A DNA stretch of 64,000 bases from Benincasa hispida (lineage: Eukaryota > Streptophyta > Magnoliopsida > Cucurbitales > Cucurbitaceae): assembly GCF_009727055.1 (NCBI RefSeq), contig NC_052349.1, positions 36,175,109-36,239,108 of the forward strand, in the 5' to 3' direction. The notes beneath the pieces were generated by a model, which saw only the letters and a list, made by a program, of their open reading frames with translations, did not search any database and had not been told where the DNA came from. The position numbers and the translations under genes are program-made. Below are positions 22,000 through 33,800 of the stretch, one piece after another. The first letter of the stretch is position 1, and each line of letters starts with the position of its first letter.

Positions 22000-24900
22000 T
22001 AGCTGTTCCAGGAATTAATCCTTCGGTTTGCGTGTGGATTCCCCAAAATTATCAATTATTATCTGACCTGGTTTGTTTCTTCTGGGCCTGAATTTTGTAA
22101 CTATACTTTCATACCTGTTACTGGATTTACAATCACAATATGAAATTTTTCTTTCCATTAGCTTTCCAGTACCCTCAACTTGAGCATTATCGATCTGGAG
22201 TGAATGGGGAGAAATATTAATCCATGCCTAGAAGATTAAGTTTCCAACATGAAAGTATCACACTTCATCAATATATGCCTTCTACACTAGGCTGTGTGTA
22301 TTTTTACTCGTATAAATGCTTTTAACATGTGGACAACTAGGATACACATGTATTTTCATTTTCCATATGTTCAATTGTGAATGAATTATATTTGTTCATA
22401 GGACACGAACTTTTGAAGCACCAATTAGAGTAAAGTATGTCAGGGTTTTGAATGGAACAGTTGTAATCACATATCCAATAATAGACACGAAGTAGAATCA
22501 TGTAAGGTTTTAAATGCTTGTCTATATTCAGCTCTGAAGGGTTTAAAAAATGAGATTGGTGTTGAGTGGCTGTTGTAGCTCTGCTCATATTTGGAATCCA
22601 TGTTGTAGGTGGGAGCTTCAATAGCAACAGCCACATGGGATTGCCAAAGCTGATTTGATTGACACTAACATATCATGTTTTGTAAAGCCAGGTTTATGGT
22701 TTCATTTGGTCCACATTGCCAATGCATTTCATGGATGGCTGCTTGCAGGAGTAGCATTTGGAGATCTCTGTTGATTTTAATGGCCCATAGCCTTAAGCCT
22801 AGCTGGTGTTATTGTTCCCTACAACTGGACTGGCCCTTATGCTTCCTCTCATAAAATACTCGTTGGAAAACCCAAAAATATTACCTGCAATTCAACAATG
22901 GGGACCTTCAAACCCCATCACATATTCTTTCCCCCCACCCCCACAAGGTACTTGATTGAAAATGATGAACAGGGTGAGGACAGAGATGGTCTCTCGAGTC
23001 TCGATCTCTGACCCCATCTAAGTTTTTAATGTTTGTTTGCAGCAACGAGTTAGGGTGAGGACGGAGATGGTCTCTCGAATCTTGATCTTTGACCCTATCT
23101 AAGTTTTTAATGTTCGTTTGCAGGTGAGGGTGGTGAGTTTGAAGATAATTCTTTGATAGTTTCTTTTAGAAGTAACTGAACTTTTAGCTACTACATAAAA
23201 AACTAAACTTTTTTGGGCAAAAAAGTAGGTAGATATTCTTAGTGAAAGGGAAGAGGGAGAGAGATATCAGTTTCAAATTGTTAAACTCTCTCTCTCTCTC
23301 TCTCTTGCACGATTGTATATCTAATATACAGAAAAAGGACTGTTGTGAACCCCAGTTAGAAAGTAAGTGCACTTGACAAAGTAGAGAGAATCCACTTGAC
23401 TTCCTTTTACTTTGCATGATCATCATCTCTATCATTTATGAACCTTTATTCCATGCTTAGCTGCTACTATCGTCATCAAATAGTAACTCACATTTTCCAT
23501 CATATTTTATTGTACTTTCAACTAACATGTAATTTAACATTGTCTCATGTTAAAATAAAACAATTGTGTTCTTTGATTAGATTGGTTATCAGGCTTTCTT
23601 TAAAACTTGAAAACACTGGTTTAACGTGGGCTGAAATAACCTAGGCACCTTTTGCCCATTACTAGATAAACTGAGGCAAACTAATAGTTGTATCCATTTG
23701 CAAATTAACTAACCTGAACAAATGGGGTATTTCTTCTATCAAGTTGAATGAGATTTCATTTGGGCCTCTCAAAATAGGCCATCTGTACGATTAGAATGTA
23801 GATTAACATAGTTACGGAAAAGAGTTAAATTATATGACACAACTCCAGACACAAAAATTCGAAGTTTCAATTGATATAGTTACTAATTCAGAGTTCTAAT
23901 TAGTACACCTAAACTTTAGGGGTCTAAATTAGTATTTGCCCTAAAATGTATTTTTCGCTACAAATTCTTCACCAAAATTGGTCAAATTTCCCCTCTACTT
24001 ATAAATTTCCTCAAAAGGTTTTTCTCCTAAAATATTAATGTACCTTAATTTCATTTTTTTTGTCCGATAATGTTTGCTTTCACAATTCCTTGAATCTAAG
24101 ACCTTTGGGCAGTGCTTTTAAGGTTTCACTTGTGACGGTTTTCATAATCTATTCGCCCACTATTTACATTTGCTTAAACGTATACCATATTTCAGCTTTA
24201 ATCTATGAAAACTATCATCCATAGAGAACAAGCACGAATTCTAGTCAATTCACTAAATAAAGCAAAGAACAAATCAAACGGAATTAAACATTAGTAAATT
24301 CATGAAAGGTAAAGATTCAAATGTCTCCTTCCTTTCTCTTCTCTCCAGGAGACAGGGAGAGAAAGATCGTCTTAGCCTAAAATTTTGCAGACAAGAGGAC
24401 ATGAATAAGTACTTCCAATTTCCTGTCCAAATTCAATAACTAACTTGTAATAAATATATTTAAAAAAAAAAAAAAACAAGCAACATCTACCTAGAAGCCA
24501 AACTAGCCTAGGGTTATCCAAATGGAATAAAAAAAGGGATAAAAAAAAAGGCGGAAAAAAGAAATAACTTATTAGCCAAAAATAATAATAATAAATAAAT
24601 AAATAAAATAAACAAGTAGTAATAATAATAATAAATGTATAACAGTAAACCATCCAATCAGATATTATTTTGAAACATTGCCCTTCACTAGCCAAAAGAA
24701 CCATCTTTTCTTTGTGGGGTTACCATCCCTTTTCATGAGATTATAATGAAAAGAAAGAACTTAATAGCAAATGCAAACAAGAGGTGGTTCTTGAGTGGAT
24801 TTCGCCTGCAGAAGCCATGTGATTGGCCAAGGGAAAAAGGTTAGGCTGAATGCTAAATGAAAAGGAAAAACAGAAAGCATAAATAATCAGATATATAATA

Positions 24901-25880
24901 AAACTAACTCATAATTATCCCAATCATGTACAATTAGGTCAGGATGCAAAGTCATCTATCCTATAAAGATGTTTAAACCACTATTATTTGCTTTGTCTGA
25001 TGCTTCTTCTCACAACCTTTTTTTTCCCCCTTTCTTTACTTATTCTCTTTTGCCAAACAGAATGAGGATCCAAAAGAAATCACTTGGTTTTAGATGTGTA
25101 TTACAAACATCAGCCTTGGAAAGAATCCCACAAAAGTAGTTTGTAAAAGTGATTCGTTTTACTTGTGTTGGATAAGAAGCACTCCTTCGTTGCATTGGAG
25201 GGACAAGTCAAATAGATTGTTAGATTTTGACTGATATTGATTGTTGTGGTTTTGTACGACTTTCAATCATGTATTTTTATCAAAGTTTCCTAAAAGTAGT
25301 TTTTGTGTAAGGTTGGTATATTGCTCCTAAAGGTGTGGCTATGAAGGCAGCAATACAAAGACAAGAAAAAAATCAACAATATCTCAAGTTTGGATATTGA
25401 CCAAACCATTTTCCACCCTTTTGTGGGGTTGAAGCAAATAATTGAAGTGATTTTGAATTCGATCTTTGACTGTCCTTTTTTCATAATCGCAAACGTCTAA
25501 AGTATACTATAGACTATGCATTTAATCTCACAAGACAACCATCTGACTTACAATATTTAGAATCAGAAAATTGATAGAATATTCGATATCCTAAATAAGT
25601 TAGCCACATGATGTGAACCTAACTTCAAAGATATCTAGATCAACAACCTATAATGATTCGATTGAGGTAAATAATTGAAGGGTGGGTTTGAATATCTGAT
25701 TTTGTGAAAGCATCTCCAACGTAAAAAAAGTGGTATAATTAGAGAAATTGGGGAAGGGAAAGATTGATGGGAGTGGGGAATCCTTTAGTTTGAAAGGGAA
25801 ACAGTAGAGATGACATAAGCATTGTCCACTGGACCACTAATGGTCGGGAGAGAATGAGAAGATAAGAAATGCAAAAACAA
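22000..25880. other. Intergenic stretch without recognisable genes
   Basis: I see no supported gene between the NFD6-like transcript and the zinc-finger gene. Open frames here are short and unlike known proteins. The region contains a GA/CT microsatellite near 23286-23305, a tandem duplication at 22971-23123, and AT-rich and A-rich tracts around 24460-24630. Confidence 0.6.
22971..23123. repeat. Two-copy tandem duplication, period 81 bp
   Basis: Copies at 22971-23042 and 23052-23123 both begin AGGGTGAGGAC. They share GAGATGGTCTCTCGA and 'atctaagtttttaatgtt', and end GTTTGCAG. They differ at a handful of positions. No coding role is apparent. Confidence 0.85.
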
Positions 25881-25882
25881 CA

Positions 25883-25888
25883 TATATA
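25883..25888 (+). promoter_or_regulatory. Possible TATA box of the zinc-finger gene
   Basis: TATATA within 'acatatatacc' lies about 190 bases before the chosen start codon. This would put transcription start near 25913. No other elements were assigned. Confidence 0.4.
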
Positions 25889-25923
25889 CCAAAACTTGCA
25901 CTTAGATCCTCACAGCCTTTCTC

Positions 25924-25980
25924 ATGTTTGTTCATCGGAGAAAACCAAGAATCAAAATTTGTTACCCAAGCTTTCAATAG
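25924..25980 (+). other. Upstream ORF in the zinc-finger leader
   Basis: An ATG at 25924 opens an 18-codon frame ending TAG at 25980. It is out of frame with the main protein and fully upstream of it. If transcription starts near 25913, it lies close to the cap. Its use and effect are unknown. Confidence 0.35.
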
Positions 25981-26074
25981 TAGTTTTAGGATTAGACAAA
26001 GAATCAGCAAGCAATCCTGTCCATTTTATAGTTCAATATCATCTCTACTACTAATTTGGGAATCTGGGTTTGCA

Positions 26075-26659
26075 ATGATTTTTCAAGGCGAACAAATTGA
26101 ATCATTGAAAGAGAACAAAGGACAAGATGAATCAAATGAAGAAGAAGAAGAAGCAACAGACCAACCTGACGGTGTTGGAGCTTTGGAGTGGCTGAACTTG
26201 AGCTTGGGGAGGAACAAACAGCTTTTAACTGAATCACAAAGATCTGCAGCTTCAGCCAAAACCTTTTCATGCAACTTCTGTAAGAGAGTATTCTACAGTT
26301 CACAAGCATTAGGAGGCCATCAAAATGCTCACAAGAGAGAGAGAAGTGCAGCTAGAAGACACCAAGCCCACAGAATGATGACTTTACTTGGTCTTCCAAT
26401 TCATAATTCTATGGTTAGATCACTTGGTGTTCAACCACATTCACTTGTGCACAAACCAGGTAGGGAAGACACTGCAGTAGTAGCAAGATTTAATCATATC
26501 AAAACTAGTTCATGGGCACCTTTCATGCTGGGGGATGCCATGGACTTCATGTGGCCAGGAAGTTTCCGCTTTGCTCAACATCAAATTCTCCCAGAGCCAC
26601 CACCACCACGAGAACCACCAATGGAACCGTTCAAGCTCGATCTGAATCTCCGACTTTAA
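26075..26659 (+). CDS. Single C2H2 zinc-finger repressor, ZFP4/ZFP7 type
   Basis: This is an intronless gene encoding 194 residues. The single finger has Cys66, Cys69, His82 and His86, with the plant-specific QALGGH core at residues 77-82 and the flanking AHKRER. The finger is followed by a basic stretch, RRHQAHRMM. An acidic N-terminal segment (residues about 17-28) precedes LNLSL (40-44), one EAR-like motif. The protein ends in LDLNLRL, a classical EAR repression motif that recruits TOPLESS-type co-repressors in this family. Family knowledge places such proteins in the nucleus as transcriptional repressors in growth or hormone responses. The target genes cannot be told from the sequence. 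The ATG at 26075 is the first in frame; the frame stays open upstream but without another ATG. The closest Arabidopsis relatives are probably ZFP4 or ZFP7, judged by the GLP(I/L)H and RSLG(V/I)Q segments after the finger. Confidence 0.9.
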   Translation: MIFQGEQIESLKENKGQDESNEEEEEATDQPDGVGALEWLNLSLGRNKQLLTESQRSAASAKTFSCNFCKRVFYSSQALGGHQNAHKRERSAARRHQAHRMMTLLGLPIHNSMVRSLGVQPHSLVHKPGREDTAVVARFNHIKTSSWAPFMLGDAMDFMWPGSFRFAQHQILPEPPPPREPPMEPFKLDLNLRL

Positions 26660-27239
26660 TTCTGTCTGTTGTAATAATATGGACTTGTCTACTTCATTCC
26701 TATAGTGATCAATAGTTCATTCATATATATCAAGTACATGACTAACTTTAGGGGAAGAGTTAGAATCCTATGTGAAATCAGGAAAATGCACCATTAATGT
26801 TAAATCTCTTCTGCTTGTTGAAACACAAGAGGCCTGATTTGTTTCAACATTAAGATTTAGAGTATATAAATTACATCAAACTAAGTAGGCCGTAAGGGGG
26901 AAGGAAAAAAGATCAATAATAATTTGAAAGTTAAAGATTCTTGCTTTTGTCATCTCTTCCTGTGGTTTCCTATTAGGGAGAAATGTCCCATATACATTTC
27001 AATGCTCAATCACAGGTCAACTAGAGCTCCAGCTTCCAGTGATCTAGAAGATGATAACATTCAGAAAGCTTGGAAGTAAGCTCCATCAACATAAAGGAGG
27101 ATTTAATAACAATTTTAGTTGCTGACAGCATTTCAACTTATTCAATTTGATAAATGTAGGATCCAACTGCAGGAGATCTGATTGCTTTCAATGTGTACAG
27201 AGAACTACATTCAACATTAATGTCATCGTTTCTATTTTG

Positions 27240-27899
27240 CAGAACCTAAAGTTCACATCTCATAACCAGATTAATTGCAAAATATTTCACTAAGGATGAT
27301 GACATTAAACTATGGATCAAAGCGCCAAAAGCAATGTCAAAATTAGACTTGAGAGCAATGCTGCTGCATAAGTGATCTATCTGCAGCAAAGTTTTTGAGG
27401 CTGAAGGGTAGTCGTAGCTCTCTAGTTCTATTTGCCTGGCTTCTTTTCCAGGGGTGTTCGAGTTGGCATAGCTTGCAAAAATCAAAGTTGGCCCTGCAGA
27501 GGATTCAAGAAATGGAGTACTACCAGCTGATATGAATTCATATGTGATCTCATACTGAACAAAGCCAGGTTGTTTAACAGAACGATCTCTCCAACTAAAT
27601 GGATGGAGCTATTGATTGTTTTTAACACATATCAAGAGAAGGGTCTGATGAGAGCATTCACTTGAAAATGCAAATAAATATCTAACAACAAACTCTAGAT
27701 TTATGTAAATAAGATTAAGCATTTATGTGTGAGGGATTAGATAAGAGGAATATCAATGCGACCACAAAGACCTACAAACAATTGGGATTGTTCTCGGAAT
27801 TACCTCCCTTCAAACATTGCCCGCATCTGATCTAGTGCGATTCTTCAAAGAGAGTAGATAGTCAGAAGAATTTCCCATGAACGATCAAAACTTTAGACT
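27240..27899 (-). other. 3' UTR of the HAT3.1-like gene, possibly spliced
   Basis: Downstream of the stop on the minus strand, a GGGAG/GTAATT donor follows 27804 and a CTCTGCAG acceptor precedes 27493. The 3' UTR may therefore contain a roughly 310-bp intron. The polyadenylation end was not identified. This is inferred from splice-like signals only. Confidence 0.35.
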
Positions 27900-30800
27900 C
27901 TAAATAGATCTCCTCCTCCTTGTCTTAAACCTATCTGCTGTTTGGATTTCATTAACTTTAGGTGACTTGGCAGGAGGCCTTTGTGATATCTCCTTGTCTT
28001 TTGCATGTGATGCCATGTGATCTGACGGTCTCTTCCGTTTTCTGGATTTTGTGGCAGAAGATTCTGCCCTTTTAGTTTTCCGAGTCACCAATTTCTTATC
28101 CCCTGTATCCCCGCTTTGACATGGGGTCGCAAAACTGTTTGCCGTTGGTAAGTCTTGATGTTGAGCACCATTACTATCGGTATCTCTGAAACATGCACCA
28201 GATTCTTGCTCATTCTTGGGTAGTTCTCCACTTGCCTTAGATGACAGATTGCTCATTCTTGAGGAACTCTTTGCTCTATTACCACCGCTTGAGGGATGGC
28301 GTGTGCTCCATCGTGTGTTCTCAAACCATCTGCTAACCTGCAAATGGAATAAATAATTGAGCCTTCCACTAGAATAAAGTTTTAGCTAAAACTTCAAAGG
28401 AACCCAATGCATAACCTGCTTCAGACTGAGCCCTAGTTCTTGTGCCAAACTCTCCTTTGTAGCTCGTTTAGGATACTCATTTTCTTGGAATGATGCAAAA
28501 AGTCTCTGGAACAATTGCAACAATATTAGGAAAAAGGCATGGCATTAAATTAAAAATTAGTGATCTTTTCTTCTAATTAAAATGTTGGACCTGCATAAAA
28601 AAACTTGATATATCGGAGTTAATAATACATTTTGTTTCTCATAACAGAGAAACAAAGATCTCATTGTCTCTTTTTCATCTTAGCTGTTTGGCCCTCTTAC
28701 TCATAACTAACTAGTTCTGTATTTCTGTGGAAATCATACCGGCGTTTCAAAATCTAAGGCATTTATGTTTTAAAAACCAAGTGAACTATACAAGCACAAG
28801 GAAACTGATATTTCGCAATAAGTTGTCCAAAGACCATGAAGGGTGTTGATAGCTAATCTAACTAACGTCATGGAGGCTGATAATTGATAGACTTGACTGG
28901 ATTCGGAGTTGAATGTTAGTGACACGTTCATTATATTTATTTTGAAACAACAAATATAATAGATCTAATGATCGTATGGCTGCAATATTCATCTCCTTCG
29001 ATATAATCTTTTACGCATCAGCATGCATTCTTAAATCAAGTTGCAAGGGAACCCAACGGGAGAAATCTTTGGATAAAACCTTATTTCCCAACCCCACCCG
29101 AAAAATGGAAAACAAAACATACACGAGAAATAAGACAAAAGAAGGAAACAGGAAACCCCAGTTCAAAGAAAAAAAATTACAAAAGAAAAATAAAGACGAA
29201 GAAAAATTACCTCCAATGCAGGTTGACTGAGTCTTCTATTTGATGATGATGTGGTTTGCCTAGCAGAAGAACTAGATTTTGCAGTGTCTACAGGAGTTTC
29301 AGTCACAGAATTATTCACATTTATAGCAGCTGCCTTTTGACGAGTTCTCTTATGGCTGCGTTTAGTTTTTACATTAGTTAAATCATCATTAGTCCCATTG
29401 TTTGACAATGCAAGAACCAGATTTTCAGGACCTCTCTTCCTAGTACTACTATCCCAGCCTCTGTCATGACTTGAGTCCATAGAAGTACTCCCGTAAGTGT
29501 CGTCACTTGAGTCGGTAGGAACATTCCCGTATGTCTCCTTCAATAATGTAATAGGCAAATGAATAGGAATTTTTTACTCATTTAGTCTAAAACTAAGCAA
29601 GAACCCTGTTAAATATCTAGACTCTCTTATATAACATTTAATGCACAAGACACATAAACATGATGTACTAAAGCTACAATAAACACATCTTGATGGATAA
29701 GCTACAATTACATAAACACATCTTGATGGGGATAAGGCCACTTGATTTTATTATTTTTTTTTTCCCTACAAAGAACAAACAATAAAAGAAACAAAAATTA
29801 TTTACAAGAGGATAAAAGAATGAGAAATCATTTACTACTGTTTCACATTCCACAACCTGGGAAAACTAATAGAACGTACTCCCGTACGTACTTAAAAGCA
29901 TGGAAAACAAATCTCTCTATTTTTTGCTTGGAAGAATATAAGGTTTATTTTGATAAATAATAGTTTATGGAAAAAACCCCAGGGAATAATTACCCCAAAA
30001 AAAAAAAAAATCTTCGAAACCGAAGGCCAAAACGACACATGAAACCTCACTAAGGACCACACTTCACAAGGGTCTCTATCCCTACCTTTGAACACTTTTG
30101 TTCCTTTCCCCCCGATATCCCATAACACTGCACACACCCCCACAAACTCCAAAAAACGACCTCTCTCTAAAAGGTGAATGGAGGAGGAACTCCCTGATCA
30201 TCACACGAATGTCCCCTTGGCCAGCAATCCTAACATCAAACTCTTGCAGAAAGTAGCTCCACGCAGTCCTTGCATACTGACAGTCTCAAAGAAGAAGATC
30301 CAGGTCTTCCTAGCAAAGCCTATCTAAGTGTTCACTCGACCGAGTAAAACTAGCCAAGTGAATAACCTGAATTTTTTAGGTATCTTAATCCTCCAAACCA
30401 CATAAAAAACCGATTCCCTGATGGGGGAAGGATCCAACAACCACCTGAAGAAAGATTTACTAGAGAATCATTCACTAGGATTAGGACTCCAAACACGAAT
30501 ATCCCTCCTCCTAATCCTAAAAGTACACTCATCCAATAAAGAAAAAAGAGAGGCCACCTCCATTGTTTCCTTATTGGACAAATGACAACGGAACCCAAAA
30601 GAAAAAGACAGAGTTCCCCGACCAAACCAAGAAGATGAAGAAAGGTATAGCAAAGAAGACTATCCCCCCACCCATTGATCTTAAAACATATCCTTACCAT
30701 CACCCACAATACGACAAACCATATGAGAAAAAGTAAGAAACTCAAATGAAATTTCTTTCCACGGATTTCGGTATGTCTTTCACCCCTTTGGCGACGTAAT

Positions 30801-33800
30801 CAAAAGGATGGTTGCCATGCTTACTCGCAATAACCCGATGCCACAAGGACTCAGGGTCGAGGGCAAAATGCCAAAGCCACTTCGCCAATAAAGCTTTGTT
30901 ACTAATGTAAGAAGAATAAGGGTTAATTGGGTAATTAGGCAATATTCTAGGTTAATTCCCTTTTTACCCTCACCCATCTGTTATGAAACACAGTATCATT
31001 CTAATAGAAGATTCATAATCTTGATTTTCGGGCGATTACTCCTTGAGGCTACTTAGACTACATTCATTTGGTATCAGATCAACTGCCTAGGCCAACGTTG
31101 ACTACCATCGGTGGAGGACCAAAAAACTCTTGGTGACGCCGATCACAAAAGGGAGCTTCATGAGTTGTGCTCATTGCTGAACAACCCACATCTAATTAGG
31201 AGAAACCCTTGAAATTCCAAGAAAGAAGAAACCAGAAATTTTTCAAGATTTTGCAAGAATGGACTATTGTCGATTAATGATGTCTAAGAAAAAATACAGC
31301 AATTGGTGTGGGCAAGAAAATCAAATTTACTTCCAAAAACAATGTTGAAATTCTTACTCAAGTGATTCAAAAGAAGAATTCCTTCAGAACTCAAGGACAC
31401 AATTGTACAACCTATAGAACAGATCCTATTCAAGTAAGGTCGTGATTCAAAGAAGAATTCCAACATACTAATTTTTCCCAAGCTCGATTTTCTCAAAGAA
31501 CCTATCATTATCCACGTTGGAAATTTGATTCTAGTGATTCTAATGATTCCAATGATGTTTCTAGGATGGAATAAGAAGACAACAATATTGAAAAAGGGCC
31601 CAATAATCCAATCAAACCCATTTTTCAAGAAATCGACATAAAGATTGGAAGTTAGATGAATTAAAGAATCATCAAGAGTGGATGTTTACAACCTAAGAAA
31701 AACGTTCAAGACTCGAAATTACTCTTTTGATTATGAAACACGATCAAGAAAAATTAATTCCAGAAAAGCAATGGATGAGTCCTATACCCACTACGATTGA
31801 AACATATCCAAGAATCCAACAAAATGACTACTTTGGTCCCGTAGCATTTGAGGAAATAAAGAAAACAACAAAGGGAATCCAACGTTCATTGGAAAATGAC
31901 TCATCATATTGATCAATTATCAATTCATTCAAGAACGGATTGATTTTATATATGGAAGAAAAAAACAAAAGAATCATGAATGGAAAATTTTCATATAGAA
32001 AATCTTGAAGATAAATTTGAGAGAAATTTTGTTGAGACCCATATAATCGATAGAGGCAACTGGGGCAAAAATCACGCTAACGAAGCAGAAGATAAAAAGA
32101 ATTTGAAAATATTGATTTGGAAGTAGTCTCAAGTGAAGAAGAAAAATCCAACAAAGAAGATGGAAAAGAGGTATCAAACATCGAAACTCTAAACGTCGAG
32201 GCAAAAATAAAAAAATCGACCAAGAACGACACTCTGATTGCATTTGAGATCGTTTACCACAATGTCAAAGAACTTGAAGCAAAAGATGAAGAAAATGTGA
32301 TCCTTGAAGGGGTCTCTTCGGAAGCTAATTCTTTTGTGATTGTTCCTATGATTACGATTTTGAATGAGCTCGAGGGAAATTTCTTTTTTGGGTTTATGGC
32401 CAATGGAAAATTTCATTATTTGGTGGTAATATTGGATTTTTTGTCTTGGATTTACTTCATTAATCGAAATAACTTTGATCGAAATGTTGGAAGTTGATTT
32501 GGCCTTGTGCCATTGAACGAGTTTATTACTTCTTGATTGTTTCATTTTTTTCTTTTTAAAACTCGAGGACAAATTCTCTTTTTGGAGGGGTAGAATGATG
32601 TAAGAAGAATAGGAGTTAATTGGGTAATTAGTCAATATTCTAGGTTAATTCCCTTTTTATCCCCGCTTGTAATAAAACTCTCTAAATAGGAACATTCCCC
32701 TCTTGTATAAAACACATTATCATTCTAATAAAAAATTCACAATCTTGATTCTTGGACAATTACTCCTTGAGGCTACTTAGGTTACATCAGTTACGCATCC
32801 TTAGATTGCCTATCTCCAATCACCTTTGGTTAACAGGCCGACCAACCATCTCCCAACTAACAAGATGAGAGCCTTCCCTTCATTCACCCCTTCCCGAAGG
32901 AAATCTCTCATCAACTTGTCTAGGCTCTTACAAACCAAACTAGGAGCCCGACACAGGGAGAGATAATAAATAGGAATGCCACTCAGAACCGATCTAATCA
33001 GGGTCAACCTCCCAACTTCCGAGAAACAGCCTTTCTTCCACGAAGCTAGTATCTTGCAGAACTTTTCAAAAATAGGATCCCAAAAAAACGTGGCTCTCAG
33101 ATTACCTCCCAACAGGAGCCCAAGGTATGAAGAAGGGGAAGACTCAACCTCAAAACCAATCACATTCAATGGTGTTAGATGATATAATCAAATCTACCTT
33201 CACCCATCAACTTAAGCTTTTAGGTCAATTGGTGATTTAAAATGGTATCAAAGCAAGTTGATTCGGGATATCCAAGGTTCAAACGTCTACAACGTTGTTT
33301 CTTCCCCAATTAATATTCATTTCCACTTGTTGGGCCTTCTTCATATTTCAAGCCCACAAGTGAGGGGGGGAGTGTTAGATATATAATTAAATCTACCTTC
33401 ACCCATCAGGGCTTTTGGGTCAATTGGTGATTTAAGAGATGGGTTGAGCTAAGTTAAAACTTAACCCAATGTTTGGTCCACCAACTTAATGACTCAACTC
33501 TACCAGCTTCTATAGTATTCACTATCGAAGTTCACACATTTATCGAGAAACTCTATCTTTACCTCCCCCCCTAAATCCATTTCCAATAACTCCATCCACC
33601 GGCCACTACCGATAACCAACTTTGGCGATGTGCTCTGACGGCCACCACAACTCCAGCAACTACCTCTGACCTCCAACTATGGCTATAACCACCATTGGCG
33701 ACTATTGCCAAATCACTCCACTGACATGCTTTTCGACGACCACCTGTAGCAAAGACCACCTCTGACAATCATCTCCCTCAACCACCTCCAATATCCAACT

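Larger units (their letters stand above)
29750..33172 (-). mobile_element. LINE pseudogene in the fifth HAT3.1 coding intron
   Basis: On the minus strand the part 33169-32810 reads [18 protein letters not shown], then [20 protein letters not shown] and later [10 protein letters not shown]. This is the C-terminal region of plant LINE reverse transcriptases. After the nested LTR element the frame resumes with [20 protein letters not shown], the usual continuation. Decayed sequence follows with a probable zinc-binding tail, [14 protein letters not shown]. An A-rich 3' tail appears at about 29747-29762. Many stops and shifts show that it is dead. The 5' part of the element is missing beyond 33172, where a TRIM is inserted. 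Confidence 0.8.

Noticed and set aside
24372..24704. 110-codon minus-strand hydrophobic frame
   Set aside because: It arises from A-rich microsatellites (TAA and TAAA repeats) read in reverse. No domain and no conserved features.
26004..26309. Minus-strand open frame over the zinc-finger gene
   Set aside because: It overlaps the well-supported plus-strand C2H2 coding sequence and has Leu/Ser-rich composition typical of antisense frames.
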